NCBI GenBank assembly: GCA_025558095.1
Contig: JAIVFI010000009.1
Coordinates: 558,001-622,000, forward strand
Source of the DNA: Hyaloraphidium curvatum
Taxonomy: Eukaryota; Monoblepharomycota; Hyaloraphidiomycetes; Hyaloraphidiales; Hyaloraphidiaceae
Direction of reading: 5' to 3'
DNA length: 64,000 nucleotides
Numbering within the stretch: position 1 is the first letter of the stretch; every line of letters starts with the position of its first letter. The position numbers were made by a program, and so were the translations under genes. Shown here piece after piece: positions 44,289 through 53,341 of the stretch. A model generated the notes under the pieces. It did not search any database. It was given only the letters and a program-made list of their open reading frames with translations, and was not told the DNA's origin.

Positions 44289-44877
44289 CTACTCGTCCTT
44301 CATTTCCTCGGCCTCCTCGCCCTCGGCAATGGGCACCATGTTGGCGGGGTCCTGTGCCAGCTCGTCCGCCATGGCGAGAAGCCTGGGATCGGAACCGTCA
44401 GTCGAATGCCCGAAAGCGCGTCCCTCACTCCGGCGGCAGCACAGAGCAATTCGCTCTGCAACCGGCCATGTAAGCGCTTCCAGCCGACCCCACCTCTCGA
44501 CGAAGCCCTTGCGGCTGTCCGCGTCGCTCTCGAGCCTGCCCTTCACCCCGCCCACGTCCCCCTTCTTCACCACCTCCTTGCCGCCCTCGGTGGCGGCCCG
44601 CACCATTTTGCCGACGATATCCTTGGCCTCGTCCATGCAGAATTTGTCCACGCGCGCGAGGACCGCCGGGTGCGGGAAGATCTGGAGCTGTTCCAGCTGC
44701 GCCAGCGTCGACGGGCGAAGGCGCGAGTAGGTCGACGTGAGGAGAGCCGTGAGGGCTTGCTAGAAGCGCGGATCCGGGCGGCAGGGCAGGTCAGGGAGGG
44801 GGAGGAGAGCGGGGAGCGGGACCAACGTCCTCGGCCACGAGCCCGGGGGGAATGCGCTCGCCGCGTTCTTCGTCCAT
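44289..44877 (-). CDS. Unrecognised helical protein, 173 residues
   Basis: Two exons: 44877-44827 (MDEERGERIPPGLVAED) and 44759-44289, joined by a 67-nt intron with a GTTGGT donor, a CTTCTAG acceptor and a CCTGACC branch. The product is mostly helical and charged: QALTALLTSTYSRLRPSTLA, FPHPAVLARVDKFCMDEAKD and KKGDVGGVKGRLESDADSRK. It ends in a strongly acidic tail (AEGEEAEEMKDE). There is no signal peptide, membrane segment or catalytic motif. The part around residues 115-140 (CCRRSEGRAFGHSTDGS) looks less protein-like. A GTGAGG...CCCAG pair there (46 nt) resembles an intron but does not keep the frame, so this piece of the model is doubtful. Confidence 0.5.
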
Positions 44878-45072
44878 TCTACGCAGGGAGAGAGGTGTCA
44901 GGGGCGCGGAATAGCAGCCGGCGGCGCGGAGGTGGAACAAACCCCATCATCTTTGGCTCTGCTGAAGTTCTCGGGGACGGTTGTCACAGCCGAGCAGCGC
45001 GTAGCGCACGTTCACGTCGACGACCGGTGCTCACATCGTAACCCAAGCAACAACCCTAACCATCTATGTGTG

Positions 45073-46101
45073 TCACTCATCTGCCTCCAATCCACCCGCT
45101 CGCAGCCCCAGCAGCCATTTGCTGACACCGTCAAAGAACTCGGCCGGCCTGTCAACCTGCACCCAGTGCCCCGCGTCGATCTCGCAGACCTCGAGATTCG
45201 GAAAGAAACCCTCCCTGATCGCGCCGTACGCGTCGGGAGGTACGAAGTTGCTACGAGCTCCAACGACAAACAGCGTCGGTCCGGCAAAGGTCCGTTCCCC
45301 GGAAGTGATTGGAAAGTCAAACACTGGCCCATGGAGGTACTCGCGGAGCACGGGCAGGTTAGGCCGCACGGTGAAGTACGGCGGATGCGGGTGGTGCGCC
45401 AGGTTTGTCTGCAGAAAGTGCCGCACAGAGGGGTCGGCCTCGAAGTCCTTCAAGATGGCGTCCACTTCCTCCTTGGTCCCCGCGCCGCGCCGGATCACCT
45501 CGTCCAGGCCGTCAATGTACCGCTCAATCCTCGCAGCCTCGCCTTCCGGCTCCAAATGAAGCGGCGAGCCGTCCACCGCGACGAGCGCGGCCGTGCGATC
45601 GGGGTGCTTGAGCGCAAAGACCATCGCCACCTTCGATCCCATCGAATGTGCGCAGAGCGACGCCTTGGGGATGTGGTGCGTGTCCAAGAAGAACAGCAGG
45701 TCCTCCGCCATGGCTTCGAACGTGTGCACGGCGTTGTGCGGGGAATGGCCGTGGTTCCGCATGTCGAGCGCGTAAACTTCCATTCCGAGCGCCGTGGCGA
45801 ACTTGTTCGACAGCGTGGTCCAGTTCCGCTTCGAGCCCAGCAGACCGTGGAGCACGATTAAGGGGGCAGATTGAGGATCGTGCGCTTTGGGATGGAATTG
45901 ACGATAGGAAAGCGTCACGGCCTCGTGGCGGTGGTGATGTGGGAGAGGTGGAGGAGGTTGGCGGGGTTCCCGCTTCCAGGCCTGCTTCCAGCGGCGTCCA
46001 TCGATCCGCAACGAAGATGGAAACGGTGTTTGTTGGCCACAGGAGGCGACCAGGCCCGCGATGGCGCCGCGAGATAGCGAGACGCGTTGCGGTCGAAGCA
46101 T
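45073..46101 (-). CDS. ABHD11/Imo32-like mitochondrial alpha/beta hydrolase
   Basis: A single-exon gene of 342 residues. The first 60 residues are Arg/Ser/Pro-rich with few acids, a likely mitochondrial presequence (MLRPQRVSLSRGAIAGL). The hydrolase core is APLIVLHGLLGSKRNWTT (oxyanion HG), ALDMRNHGHSPHN, the nucleophile elbow CAHSMGSKVAM, and the late D and H sites in FVVGARSNFVPPD and IDAGHWVQVDRP. This order and the GLLGS(K)xNW and R-N-H-G-x-S motifs are those of ABHD11 and yeast Imo32/Eat1, mitochondrial proteins linked to lipoylation upkeep or ethyl-acetate formation. Catalytic residues are intact. It is divergent from the next hydrolase gene, about 290 bases apart. Confidence 0.87.
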   Translation of the reverse strand: MLRPQRVSLSRGAIAGLVASCGQQTPFPSSLRIDGRRWKQAWKREPRQPPPPLPHHHRHEAVTLSYRQFHPKAHDPQSAPLIVLHGLLGSKRNWTTLSNKFATALGMEVYALDMRNHGHSPHNAVHTFEAMAEDLLFFLDTHHIPKASLCAHSMGSKVAMVFALKHPDRTAALVAVDGSPLHLEPEGEAARIERYIDGLDEVIRRGAGTKEEVDAILKDFEADPSVRHFLQTNLAHHPHPPYFTVRPNLPVLREYLHGPVFDFPITSGERTFAGPTLFVVGARSNFVPPDAYGAIREGFFPNLEVCEIDAGHWVQVDRPAEFFDGVSKWLLGLRAGGLEADE

Positions 46102-46393
46102 CGCCGCCGTTCCTCCGAGGAGATGCGATCCGGGCCAGAACGCGCTCCAAGTGGCGTGATTCGTTAGCTGGCGAAGCGCTGCGTGGCCCTAGGCGCGTTC
46201 CTTAAGCCGCGTGCCCCATCTCAATCACGGAGTTTGAGTACCTCATCGCGCTTTGCCACCCAACGGTTCGGCTTCGTCTCGGCCCGGGACACAGTCGCGG
46301 AGCGGCCGCTTCCGCCGTTTCCCCCATTGGACTGATTGCGACGGCTGACATCGTATCGCTCGCCCGGTCGCCCGCTCTCCGACAAACCCAGCT

Positions 46394-47408
46394 ATGGCCG
46401 AAGTCGCCTTCAAGCGCCTCTCCTTCCGGGGCGACGGCGGCGTCACCCTCGTCGCAGACAGCTACGGCGACCCGACGGCGAAGCTCAAATGCCTGTTCCT
46501 CCACGGCGGAGGGCAGACCCGGCATTCGTGGGGCGGGACCGCTCGGGAGCTCGCGGGCAAAGGATGGTACACCGTGTCGGCGGACTTGCGGGGCCACGGT
46601 GAATCGGAGTGGAGCACTACGGGGGACTACTCGATGGTCTGTCGTCGGAAGGGTCGTGAACTGAGCGGACAAGCGGTCTGACGGCCCCGGTTTCCAGGAT
46701 GCGTTCCAGGAGGACGTTCTCATTCTGCTCCGCGCGCTTGGCGGCGCGGTCGTGGTCGGAGCCTCAATGGGCGGCACCTCGGCGATGTGCGCGGCGCCGA
46801 GCGCGGGTCCGCTGATGAAGGCCCTGATCCTGGTCGACATCTCGATCCACAACGAGCCCAAGGGCATCGACCGGATCGTGACCTTCAGTGCGTAACTTGG
46901 CGAGCCCGGGACCGATCGCTTACCATTCTCATTATCTTCTGCCGCATTGACAGTGACGGGCAAGCGAGAGTTCGACACGCTGGAAGAGGTCGCGGACCGC
47001 ATCGCCTCGTACCTCCCGCACCGGCCCCGCCCCAAGGATCTCAACGGCCTGACCAAGAACCTCCGCAAGCTGCCCAACGGCAAGTGGGCTTGGCACTGGG
47101 ATCCGAATTTCATGACCCGCGACCGCGGGCCGCGCCGCCGCCGCGACGAGGACTCGACCGACGTCGGCGACCGTGTGTCCTACCTTGAAGAGCGCGCGCG
47201 GCAGATCACCTGCCCCGTTCTGCTGGTCAGGGGCAAGCTGTCGGACGTGGTGTCGGAAAAATCGGCGGAGGAGTTCCGGCGGATCGTGCCGCAGGCCGGT
47301 TTTGTCGACGTGGCTGGGGCGTCACACATGGTCGCCGGGGACGCCAACGACGCATTCACGAACGTGATCCTGAACTGGCTCGACACGCTGCCCACGGCGA
47401 AGCTCTGA
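46394..47408 (+). CDS. Alpha/beta hydrolase, epoxide-hydrolase/esterase-like
   Basis: Three exons (introns 46637-46697 and 46888-46953) give 295 residues. The core motifs are LFLHGGGQTRHSW (HG-G oxyanion), VSADLRGHGESEW, the nucleophile elbow VVGASMGG, the Asp loop VLLVRGKLSDVVS and the His loop VAGASHMVAGD. The lid between (about 46954-47150) is charged and includes KWAWHWDPNF. This resembles the bacterial-type family often annotated as peroxidases or fluoroacetate-dehalogenase relatives; the Ser nucleophile argues for esterase or perhydrolase rather than dehalogenase. The substrate is unknown. It has no sequence similarity to the neighbouring ABHD11-like gene beyond the fold, so this is not a tandem duplicate. 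Confidence 0.82.
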
Positions 47409-47485
47409 TCGTGATAGTGAGGCTCGATACGTTAGCGGTAAAGTGCGCAAAGCTCCGATCGGGCTGTAGGAAACGGAGGGGGAGA

Positions 47486-47500
47486 CCCCCCCCCCCCCCC
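47486..47500 (+). repeat. C15 homopolymer
   Basis: Fifteen consecutive C residues between two + strand genes, about 80 bases after the hydrolase stop. The length may be an assembly estimate, since homopolymers of this size are often miscounted. The complementary strand is G15 and could stack into quadruplex-like structures. Confidence 0.85.
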
Positions 47501-47556
47501 ACGGACATTCCTGGTTCCGTTTGGAATCTGATCGGGTCACATCTAGACATTTGTAC

Positions 47557-49225
47557 ATGCTTGAGTCGGGAAATGGCATGTTGGTAGCCTCGCGTCTCAA
47601 AACGAGGAATGCAACAACACGCCCCTTACCCATGGAGCTTGCGGACGCCGCCGTGGGGGACAAACCGCTGATCGGAGGCCTCGACACCCGGGAATGGCTC
47701 TGCATCCTGCCCGCACCGGTCGTACTTCGCGCCGAGGTTGGCGAACGTGCGCCCGAGGACCCGGCGGCGGATGCCAGGGCTGCGGACCCGCTGGGACCCG
47801 CGGCGGTGCTGGACGCGGCCTCGTCGGACGCTTTGCTGCTGTTCTTGACCCGTGTGTCGCTGGCGCTTGCGCCCTTTGCCTCACGAGGCATCCTTCGCGT
47901 GGCTAGTACAAACGTCATCTTGTCCCTCCTGACGGCTCTGCTGTGGACCGAAGGGAGGGGAATGTTCGGCACGACTCAGATAGCAGCAACCACTGCCGTC
48001 TTCGTCTTCGAAACGCTCGTCTTCGGGTTTATTCTTCCTCTGGCACTCATCTTCGCAGCACCGAGTACCGCAACCTCAAAAGCGCCTGAATCCGGAACCG
48101 GTGCAAAGAATCCGGAACCGGAGAAGCACAGGAGCGGCTTTTTCCACGAGGGGACTCTAAGCACGTGGCCGGAGGCCGGCTTTTGGCGGTATCGTCAGTT
48201 GTGTAAAAGATCTTCCCAACCTCTGTTGTTCCTGAAACACATCGAAGACGACCATGATTGCTCTTGCCCTCGTTTACAGTGCGCGGGATCCATTGCAAAG
48301 CGTTCAGGAGTCGCTCGGCTGTCGGTTGTCACTTTGTTCTGGCTTTGGACTCTGGCTTACAACGTGTGCCGCCATTTTACGTTCTGGGTCACGCTTGGGC
48401 AATACCTCTGGTTCTCTCCTTGGGCCATAGCGGGTGTCCTGACCGTGATTGGACGGTTTACGGACGAGCTGACCACACTCGTTGGGGGGTCTGGGTTCAC
48501 TGACAATGTGGCTGTTCGCGACCTGGACAGACGGCTTCAGCTTCGTGCGGTGCGATCCTCCTTAGACGCCCTCGTAGCTCACTTCCGGGCCATGGTTGAC
48601 GCTGGTACCGAGAGCGCTGCCACGGATGCCGAGACGCAGTACGCCGAGCTGCTACCATTCCTTGCTTGTCGCTGGCGGCAAGACAACGTACTGCCCCAAT
48701 CGGCGGCGCTGTCAGTTGTGATCATCGTTACCGAGCTGACTGCCATCATCGTCTACGTTGTGAGTTGCCAGCGCGACGTTTCTCAGGGTTTTTCTCATCA
48801 ATCGATGATTGTAGACGACGGGCAGCTGCATTCCCATATACGCCGTTCTTTTCGGCGCCTTTGGCCTCGTCATCCTCGGAGTCGCCCTCACCAACGCGGT
48901 GGTCGGCAACGCCCGCATCACGCAGACCTCGGCGCTGCTCCGATCCGCCGCCCTCTCGCTGCGGCGCCTCATCGTCGCAGCCGAAGCCGCGCAGCCGCCC
49001 ACGCCGGCATCCGACCGCCTGGCAAGGCGGATCGCATCGCACGTCGCAGTGCTCTCGGAGCTCGCCGAGGTGCGCGGCGCAGAGGCGAGGCTGCTGGGCG
49101 CTCCCGTCACGGGCGGGCTGGCGAGGAGGCTGCTCGCGGGGACGCTGACTGCCTGCTTTGCGGCGTGGACGGTGCTGAGGGCCACGGGCGTGACGGTTAC
49201 GATTCAGAACGTGTGCCCGTCATGA
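47557..49225 (+). CDS. Multi-pass membrane protein, family not recognised
   Basis: Two exons: up to 48759 and 48815-49225, with a GTGAGT...TTGTAG intron of 55 nt (48760-48814). The start is either 47557 or the stronger-looking 47632 (MELADAAVGDKP). Hydrophobic segments lie at about DALLLFLTRVSLALAPF, FETLVFGFILPLALIF, SVVTLFWLWTLAYN, FWVTLGQYLWFSPWAIAGVL, SAALSVVIIVTELTAIIVY, AVLFGAFGLVILGVAL and the extreme C-terminus (LTACFAAWTVLRATGV). Between them are a helical cytosolic block (RDLDRRLQLRAVRSSLDALV) and a Cys-containing loop (CSCPRLQC). No transporter or receptor signature is recognised. Part of the middle (about 48140-48300) is less coherent and could hide a further intron. Confidence 0.55.
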
Positions 49226-49326
49226 GTTGCCTAGTAAATGACGAAAGTGAGATGGGAGCTTCCATCTGACGACGACGCCTCATACGGGCGCACTCGCCAC
49301 CCGTCTCCCCGGACATCCGGCCGACA

Positions 49327-50527
49327 ATGTCACCCCAAGCGCAGGCGGTCCGTCCGCCCTCCTCGGCACCGCATCGCCGCTTCCTGACCCCGTGCTTTGC
49401 AGCAGCCCCCGCTCCCGCCCATCGGCCGGGCCCCGGCCTACTTCAAAAACCTGCGCGAGCACTTCCGCACCATGGGCGGCGGCCGCGTCCACTTCTCCGT
49501 GCCGGAGAAGGGCGTCGCGCTGATCGAGCTGGACAGTGCGTGTTTCTCCCCGCGCGGCGTGCCGGGAACGGGCTGATTGTTCGGTGGGGGCAGACCCGAA
49601 GAAGGCCAACGCGTTCGACGGCCGGATGGCGGCCGAGGTCGCGGACGCCGTGGACAGGCTCGAGGCGCTGCTCGGGATCACGCGGGGGGACAAGATTCTG
49701 GACGAGAAGGAGGACCAGGCGCTGGAGAAGGCAAAGAGCGAGGGGAAGGACCTCGTGGCCGTCATCGTGGCGGGGAGGGGGAAGAACTTCAGCGGGGGGT
49801 TCGGTGGGTCTCCTCACCTCGTGCTGAGGGGAGGAAGGTGCTTACACGTGAGGATGTGGCAGATTTCGACACCTCGGGCCGCTCCCAGGCAACGGGCCGC
49901 CAGATGAACCTGCTGATGGCTGACTCGCTGTACCGGCTCAAGTCGCTGCCCATCATCTCGGTCGCCGCGGTCAACGGCGTGGCGATCGGGGGCGGGGCCG
50001 AGTTCACGACGGCGTGCGATTGGAGGGTGATGGCGTCAGACGCGCAGATCAAGTTCTTCACGGTGCGTCCGCGGCTGTGCGACGGGACCGACCGCGGGGC
50101 TGACGCCCCGGACCTGCAGATGAAGATGTCGGTCGCGACCGTCTGGGGCGCCGGAACCTACCTCCCCCGCATCGTCCCCCCGATCCAGGCCCTGCGGCTC
50201 ATATCCTCCACCCTCCCAAATCGGGCCGCCGACGCGTTTGCCGTCGGCCTCGCGCAGCACGTGGCGCCCCCGGGCCAAGACGCCGTCAAGGCGGCGCTCG
50301 CGTTCCTCCATCCCGTGATCTTCTTCGATTCCCCGAAGGAGACGGCGCGGCATACCGTCGACGCCGTCAGGGAGATCAAGGCGTGCATGCTGCGCGCCAA
50401 CGGCGGGGAGGAGGCGATGCGGGGGGAGCTGGAGAAGGAGATGGCGGTGGTCGCGCGGCTGTGGGGGGCGCCGGCCAACTGGGCGGCTGTGCAGAGGAGG
50501 GGTAAGGCGCCGACTGCCAAGCTGTGA
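49327..50527 (+). CDS. ECHDC1: Ethylmalonyl-CoA decarboxylase-like enoyl-CoA hydratase family protein
   Basis: A crotonase-fold protein of 323 residues from five exons: a 21-nt first exon 49327-49347, then introns 49348-49402, 49536-49593, 49804-49862 and 50063-50119. Junctions rebuild IELDNPKKANAFDGRM (substrate-binding strand) and GKNFSGGFDFD (first oxyanion segment). The second oxyanion/active site is VNGVAIGGGAEFTTACDWR, the GGGAEFTTACD form typical of ECHDC1, and the end LWGAPANWAAVQRRGK matches the ECHDC1 terminus. That family removes ethyl- and methylmalonyl-CoA made by side reactions of acetyl-CoA carboxylase. An insert of about 20 charged residues (DKILDEKEDQALEKAKSEG) is unusual. 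No clear organelle signal is seen. Confidence 0.83.
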
Positions 50528-50663
50528 ATGTGCGCGGGGGCGGGAGGCGTTGACCGGGCGGAGCGGCGGGAGGGCTGCCGGCCCCCAGGCTGCGAATGCT
50601 GGCCACGGTGTGAATGCTGGGCTAGCTGCGAATGCCGGGCCAGGTGAAGAGGCCGTTTTGGGG

Positions 50664-51311
50664 ATGGACTCGAACCCGCTGATTCCAGGCCGCGCCGATC
50701 CCGCTGATCCGAAACCCACACCACGCAAGCTTTACGCGATGTCCGGCAGCCCCCTCGTCGTCGCGGGCCTCGTGCTGCTGTCGCTCGCTGTCGTCGGGTA
50801 CGCCTTCTACACGTCGCTGGAGCGCGAGTTCCTGCAGCCGGAGGGGACGTGGGAGGTGCGTGTTGCCTGCTGTGCCGGAGAGTCTCCCGCTGACCCCTCC
50901 GAGCAGGCCGGGCGGCGCACGCGGCGGTCTCAGCCGGGCAACGGCCCGCCGTCCGAGGCGCGGCGCGGGCGCGACGGCGCGGTGCGGCGGCGGCGCGGCG
51001 GCGACCCGCACGCCCCGCCGTCGGAGCGCGCGGGCCTGGACTCCTCGGACGACTCCGACGCCGAGGCGCACTTCGCACCCCCCGCCTCCGACTCGCGCCG
51101 CGCCTCGCCCGGCCCGGCGTCGCCCGCCGCAGGGCCCATCTTCCTGCCGACTCTGCTGACATCGGCTCCCCCGGACTCCCCCGAGGAGGACCCGCCCGCG
51201 GAGCTGCGCTCGCTCGCAGGCGTCTCCGAGGCGGGCAGGGAGACCGAGGCGTCGGACGACGAGTGGACGGACCTCGCTGAGGGGCTGGGGGAGTCGGTGC
51301 TGGGGCGGTGA
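50664..51311 (+). CDS. Small single-pass membrane protein with disordered tail
   Basis: The start at 50664 (MDSNPLIPGRADPADPKP) or at the in-frame ATG 50739. One hydrophobic helix (PLVVAGLVLLSLAVVGYAFY) follows, then a charged residue run, and an in-frame 51-nt intron (50856-50906; GTGCGT donor, GAGCAG acceptor, CGCTGACC branch). The C-terminal 130 residues are disordered, Arg-rich then Ser/Asp/Glu-rich, ending with a small acidic amphipathic piece (DDEWTDLAEGLGESVLG). Total 198 residues. No family is recognised. The arrangement, a short N-terminus, a TM helix and a long acidic cytosolic tail, is common in small ER or vacuolar adaptor proteins, but that is only an analogy. Confidence 0.5.
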   Translation: MDSNPLIPGRADPADPKPTPRKLYAMSGSPLVVAGLVLLSLAVVGYAFYTSLEREFLQPEGTWEVRVACCAGESPADPSEQAGRRTRRSQPGNGPPSEARRGRDGAVRRRRGGDPHAPPSERAGLDSSDDSDAEAHFAPPASDSRRASPGPASPAAGPIFLPTLLTSAPPDSPEEDPPAELRSLAGVSEAGRETEASDDEWTDLAEGLGESVLGR

Positions 51312-52218
51312 TCTTTACGCCGCTCACCGCACCCGCGTGGAGCTGGTCCAAGGTCGGGGGGAATCATGGGGGATCGTGGGAAGATGCTGTTTCTCGGGTT
51401 GCGGACCACGCCGGCCCGGAAACCAAGGAGATCTACGCGGGGCGGGGGACCCCAAGCAGTGGGGACCCGGTGTGCCCCGGTCGCGGCACAAGGAAGACCC
51501 GCCGACCGGGGCCCCGGGCAATGTACAGCACGCCGCCGCTTGCCGGCGGCGGGATACCGGAGGAGGGGGTGCCGTTTGCGTTTCGAAACCGTTCAGGGAA
51601 GCTCGGACCGGGGGTCGTATGCCGTTTAGTGTAATCGCACTGCCGTGCCTCAACAGGCTGCATGTTTCGCATCTTTTTGCCGACATCCCGTGCGGTGCGG
51701 GGGCGTGCCGTTCGCGGCGAGTTCGGGGCACGGGACCGGGAACTCGTGGGGGACATTACCGCCAAGCTCGCCGTTCCCATCCAGATCACCCAGAGAGGGC
51801 TCCCGGAACCAACGATATTGGATGAGAGATGCGGCAATGTACCGTCTGGACAGCCAGAGCCTCGATTTCCCACACCGAAGATCGGTGATTCGTCAGCGTG
51901 GCACTTCGACGGGTCCCTGCACCGCCCGGAATCTCGTCCCGGCCCCCCCCCCACCGCACTGCGCCGCGGACTCCGAGCTTCGCATTCGCGCGCCGCCCGT
52001 CCACCGCCCGCCCGCGCGCCGCAGCCCGCGGCGTGTCATGCTCCGCGCGCTCCTCCGAACGCCGAGACGGCCTCAGGGGCATATCCCCACGCCCGCGTAC
52101 CGCGCTTCCCTGCCCGCCCCAACCCGTACCGCGCTCCGCTTCCGCTTTAGCTCGACGAGGTGCGAATGCCCTCCCGCTTGCCGCCCCCCGCGCCCGCTGA
52201 ACCCCGGAAAGCCGCCCG
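51312..52218. other. Intergenic, about 900 bases
   Basis: No supported gene. One + strand frame (51662 onward) starts with a moderately protein-like run (GARDRELVGDITAKLAVPIQ) but ends in proline/arginine low complexity and has no identifiable partner exon. A C-run (about 51941-51953) and pyrimidine-rich tracts precede the hemerythrin gene. I take it as 3' and 5' flanking sequence. Confidence 0.3.
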
Positions 52219-53144
52219 ATGCCGCCCCCGAACCCCGCCATCCCGTTCGCGGTGCTCCGCAACGCCCACGAAGGGCTGCGTGCCGGGATCAAGGACATGG
52301 ACGAGAAGGTGGGCCGCGTGCCGGGCGGGCCGGAGCGTACGGTGGCTGATTGGCGGGGGACGGCGGCAGGTCGGCAAGCCGGCGCAGTTTGCGGAGGCGT
52401 GGAAGGAGTACCAGCGCGCTTTGGACGTGCACGCCGCGATGGAGGATTACGAGGTGCGTCCCTTCCCGCCTCGTCGCCCACCGGCCACGCTGACGGCGCC
52501 CGGATCACCCCCTTCCCCCCGCCCGAACGATGCCCCCCCGGACTCGGAAGGTCTTTGCCCTCCTCGACGAGCTGGGCAACAACGCCATAACCAACGAGCA
52601 CATCCGCGACGAGCACACCAAGGACGGCGAGCTGGTCGCGGCCGTGGACGCCGCGCTGGCCTCCGGCGACGCGGCGAAGCTCGCGGCCGAATTCGGCAAG
52701 TGGAAAACGTACCACCTCGACCATCTGGTGCACGAGGAGAAGGTGATGCCGCCGATCGTCGCCAAGCTGGGCGGGGGCACCGCCGAAGGCCGTGCGAGGG
52801 CGTTCTACGAGCGCGTGGTGCTACCGGCGGACCAGAGGAACCGGGAGGAGTTTGCCTTCATGATCGGTTGGATGGTCAAGCACGTGGGTCCTCCCGATCG
52901 CCGCGCCGGGACCCGGGACGGGTGCTGATCGGTCTGCGGGCAGATGTCGGCCAAGGGGAGCACGGCAAACACCCCCTCCACCGCCGTCCGCGTGTTCGCG
53001 CACGGCCTGCAGGCAGCGTCGTCGGCCGAGCAGTGGGCCGCTTATTTGCCCGTGATCAAGGCCAACTGCGCGCCCGAGATCTACGAGGAGATGAAGACCT
53101 TGTATGACATCGAGGCGCCGGGGCGGCAGGGTGCCGCGGCATGA
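52219..53144 (+). CDS. Hemerythrin HHE domain protein
   Basis: A four-helix non-haem diiron domain protein of 235 residues from four exons (introns 52309-52369, 52454-52550 and 52884-52943). Candidate iron ligands follow the HHE order: His16 (RNAHEGLRAG), His51 and Glu55 (DVHAAMEDYE), His75/His80 (NEHIRDEHTKDGE) and His113/His116/His119-Glu120 (YHLDHLVHEEKVMPP). The C-terminal 70 residues are helical with TPSTAVRVFAHGLQAAS and lack further ligands. Roles in the family include oxygen, NO or iron sensing and storage. The second intron ends in an unusual GGAAG acceptor, chosen because it continues MEDYEVFALLDELGNN. Neither signal peptide nor membrane helix is seen, so it is probably cytosolic. 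Confidence 0.87.
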
Positions 53145-53341
53145 GGGTGATCGGCGCCCGGGGTTTGGTGCGGTTGGCGACCCGACCGATCGATATGCAC
53201 GATGGTGCGGACGGGCCGAGCGCGGCGGTGTGTCGCGCTGCAAGCCGTTTGGAGTGTTTGGAGCGGACGGCGCGGCCGCAGACGGTGTTGTCACAGATCG
53301 CGATCCAATACATGGACACAGGTCGAATACAATCACTTCCA

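Noticed and set aside
44320-44410. GTGAGG...CCCAG intron in the 173-residue protein
   Set aside because: Good motifs, but at 46 nt it shifts the frame away from the coherent acidic C-terminus.
50664-50700. GGACTCGAACCC, a typical reverse T-loop of a minus-strand tRNA
   Set aside because: The flanks do not form T-stem pairs, and no acceptor or D arm fits nearby. It lies in the start of a coding frame.
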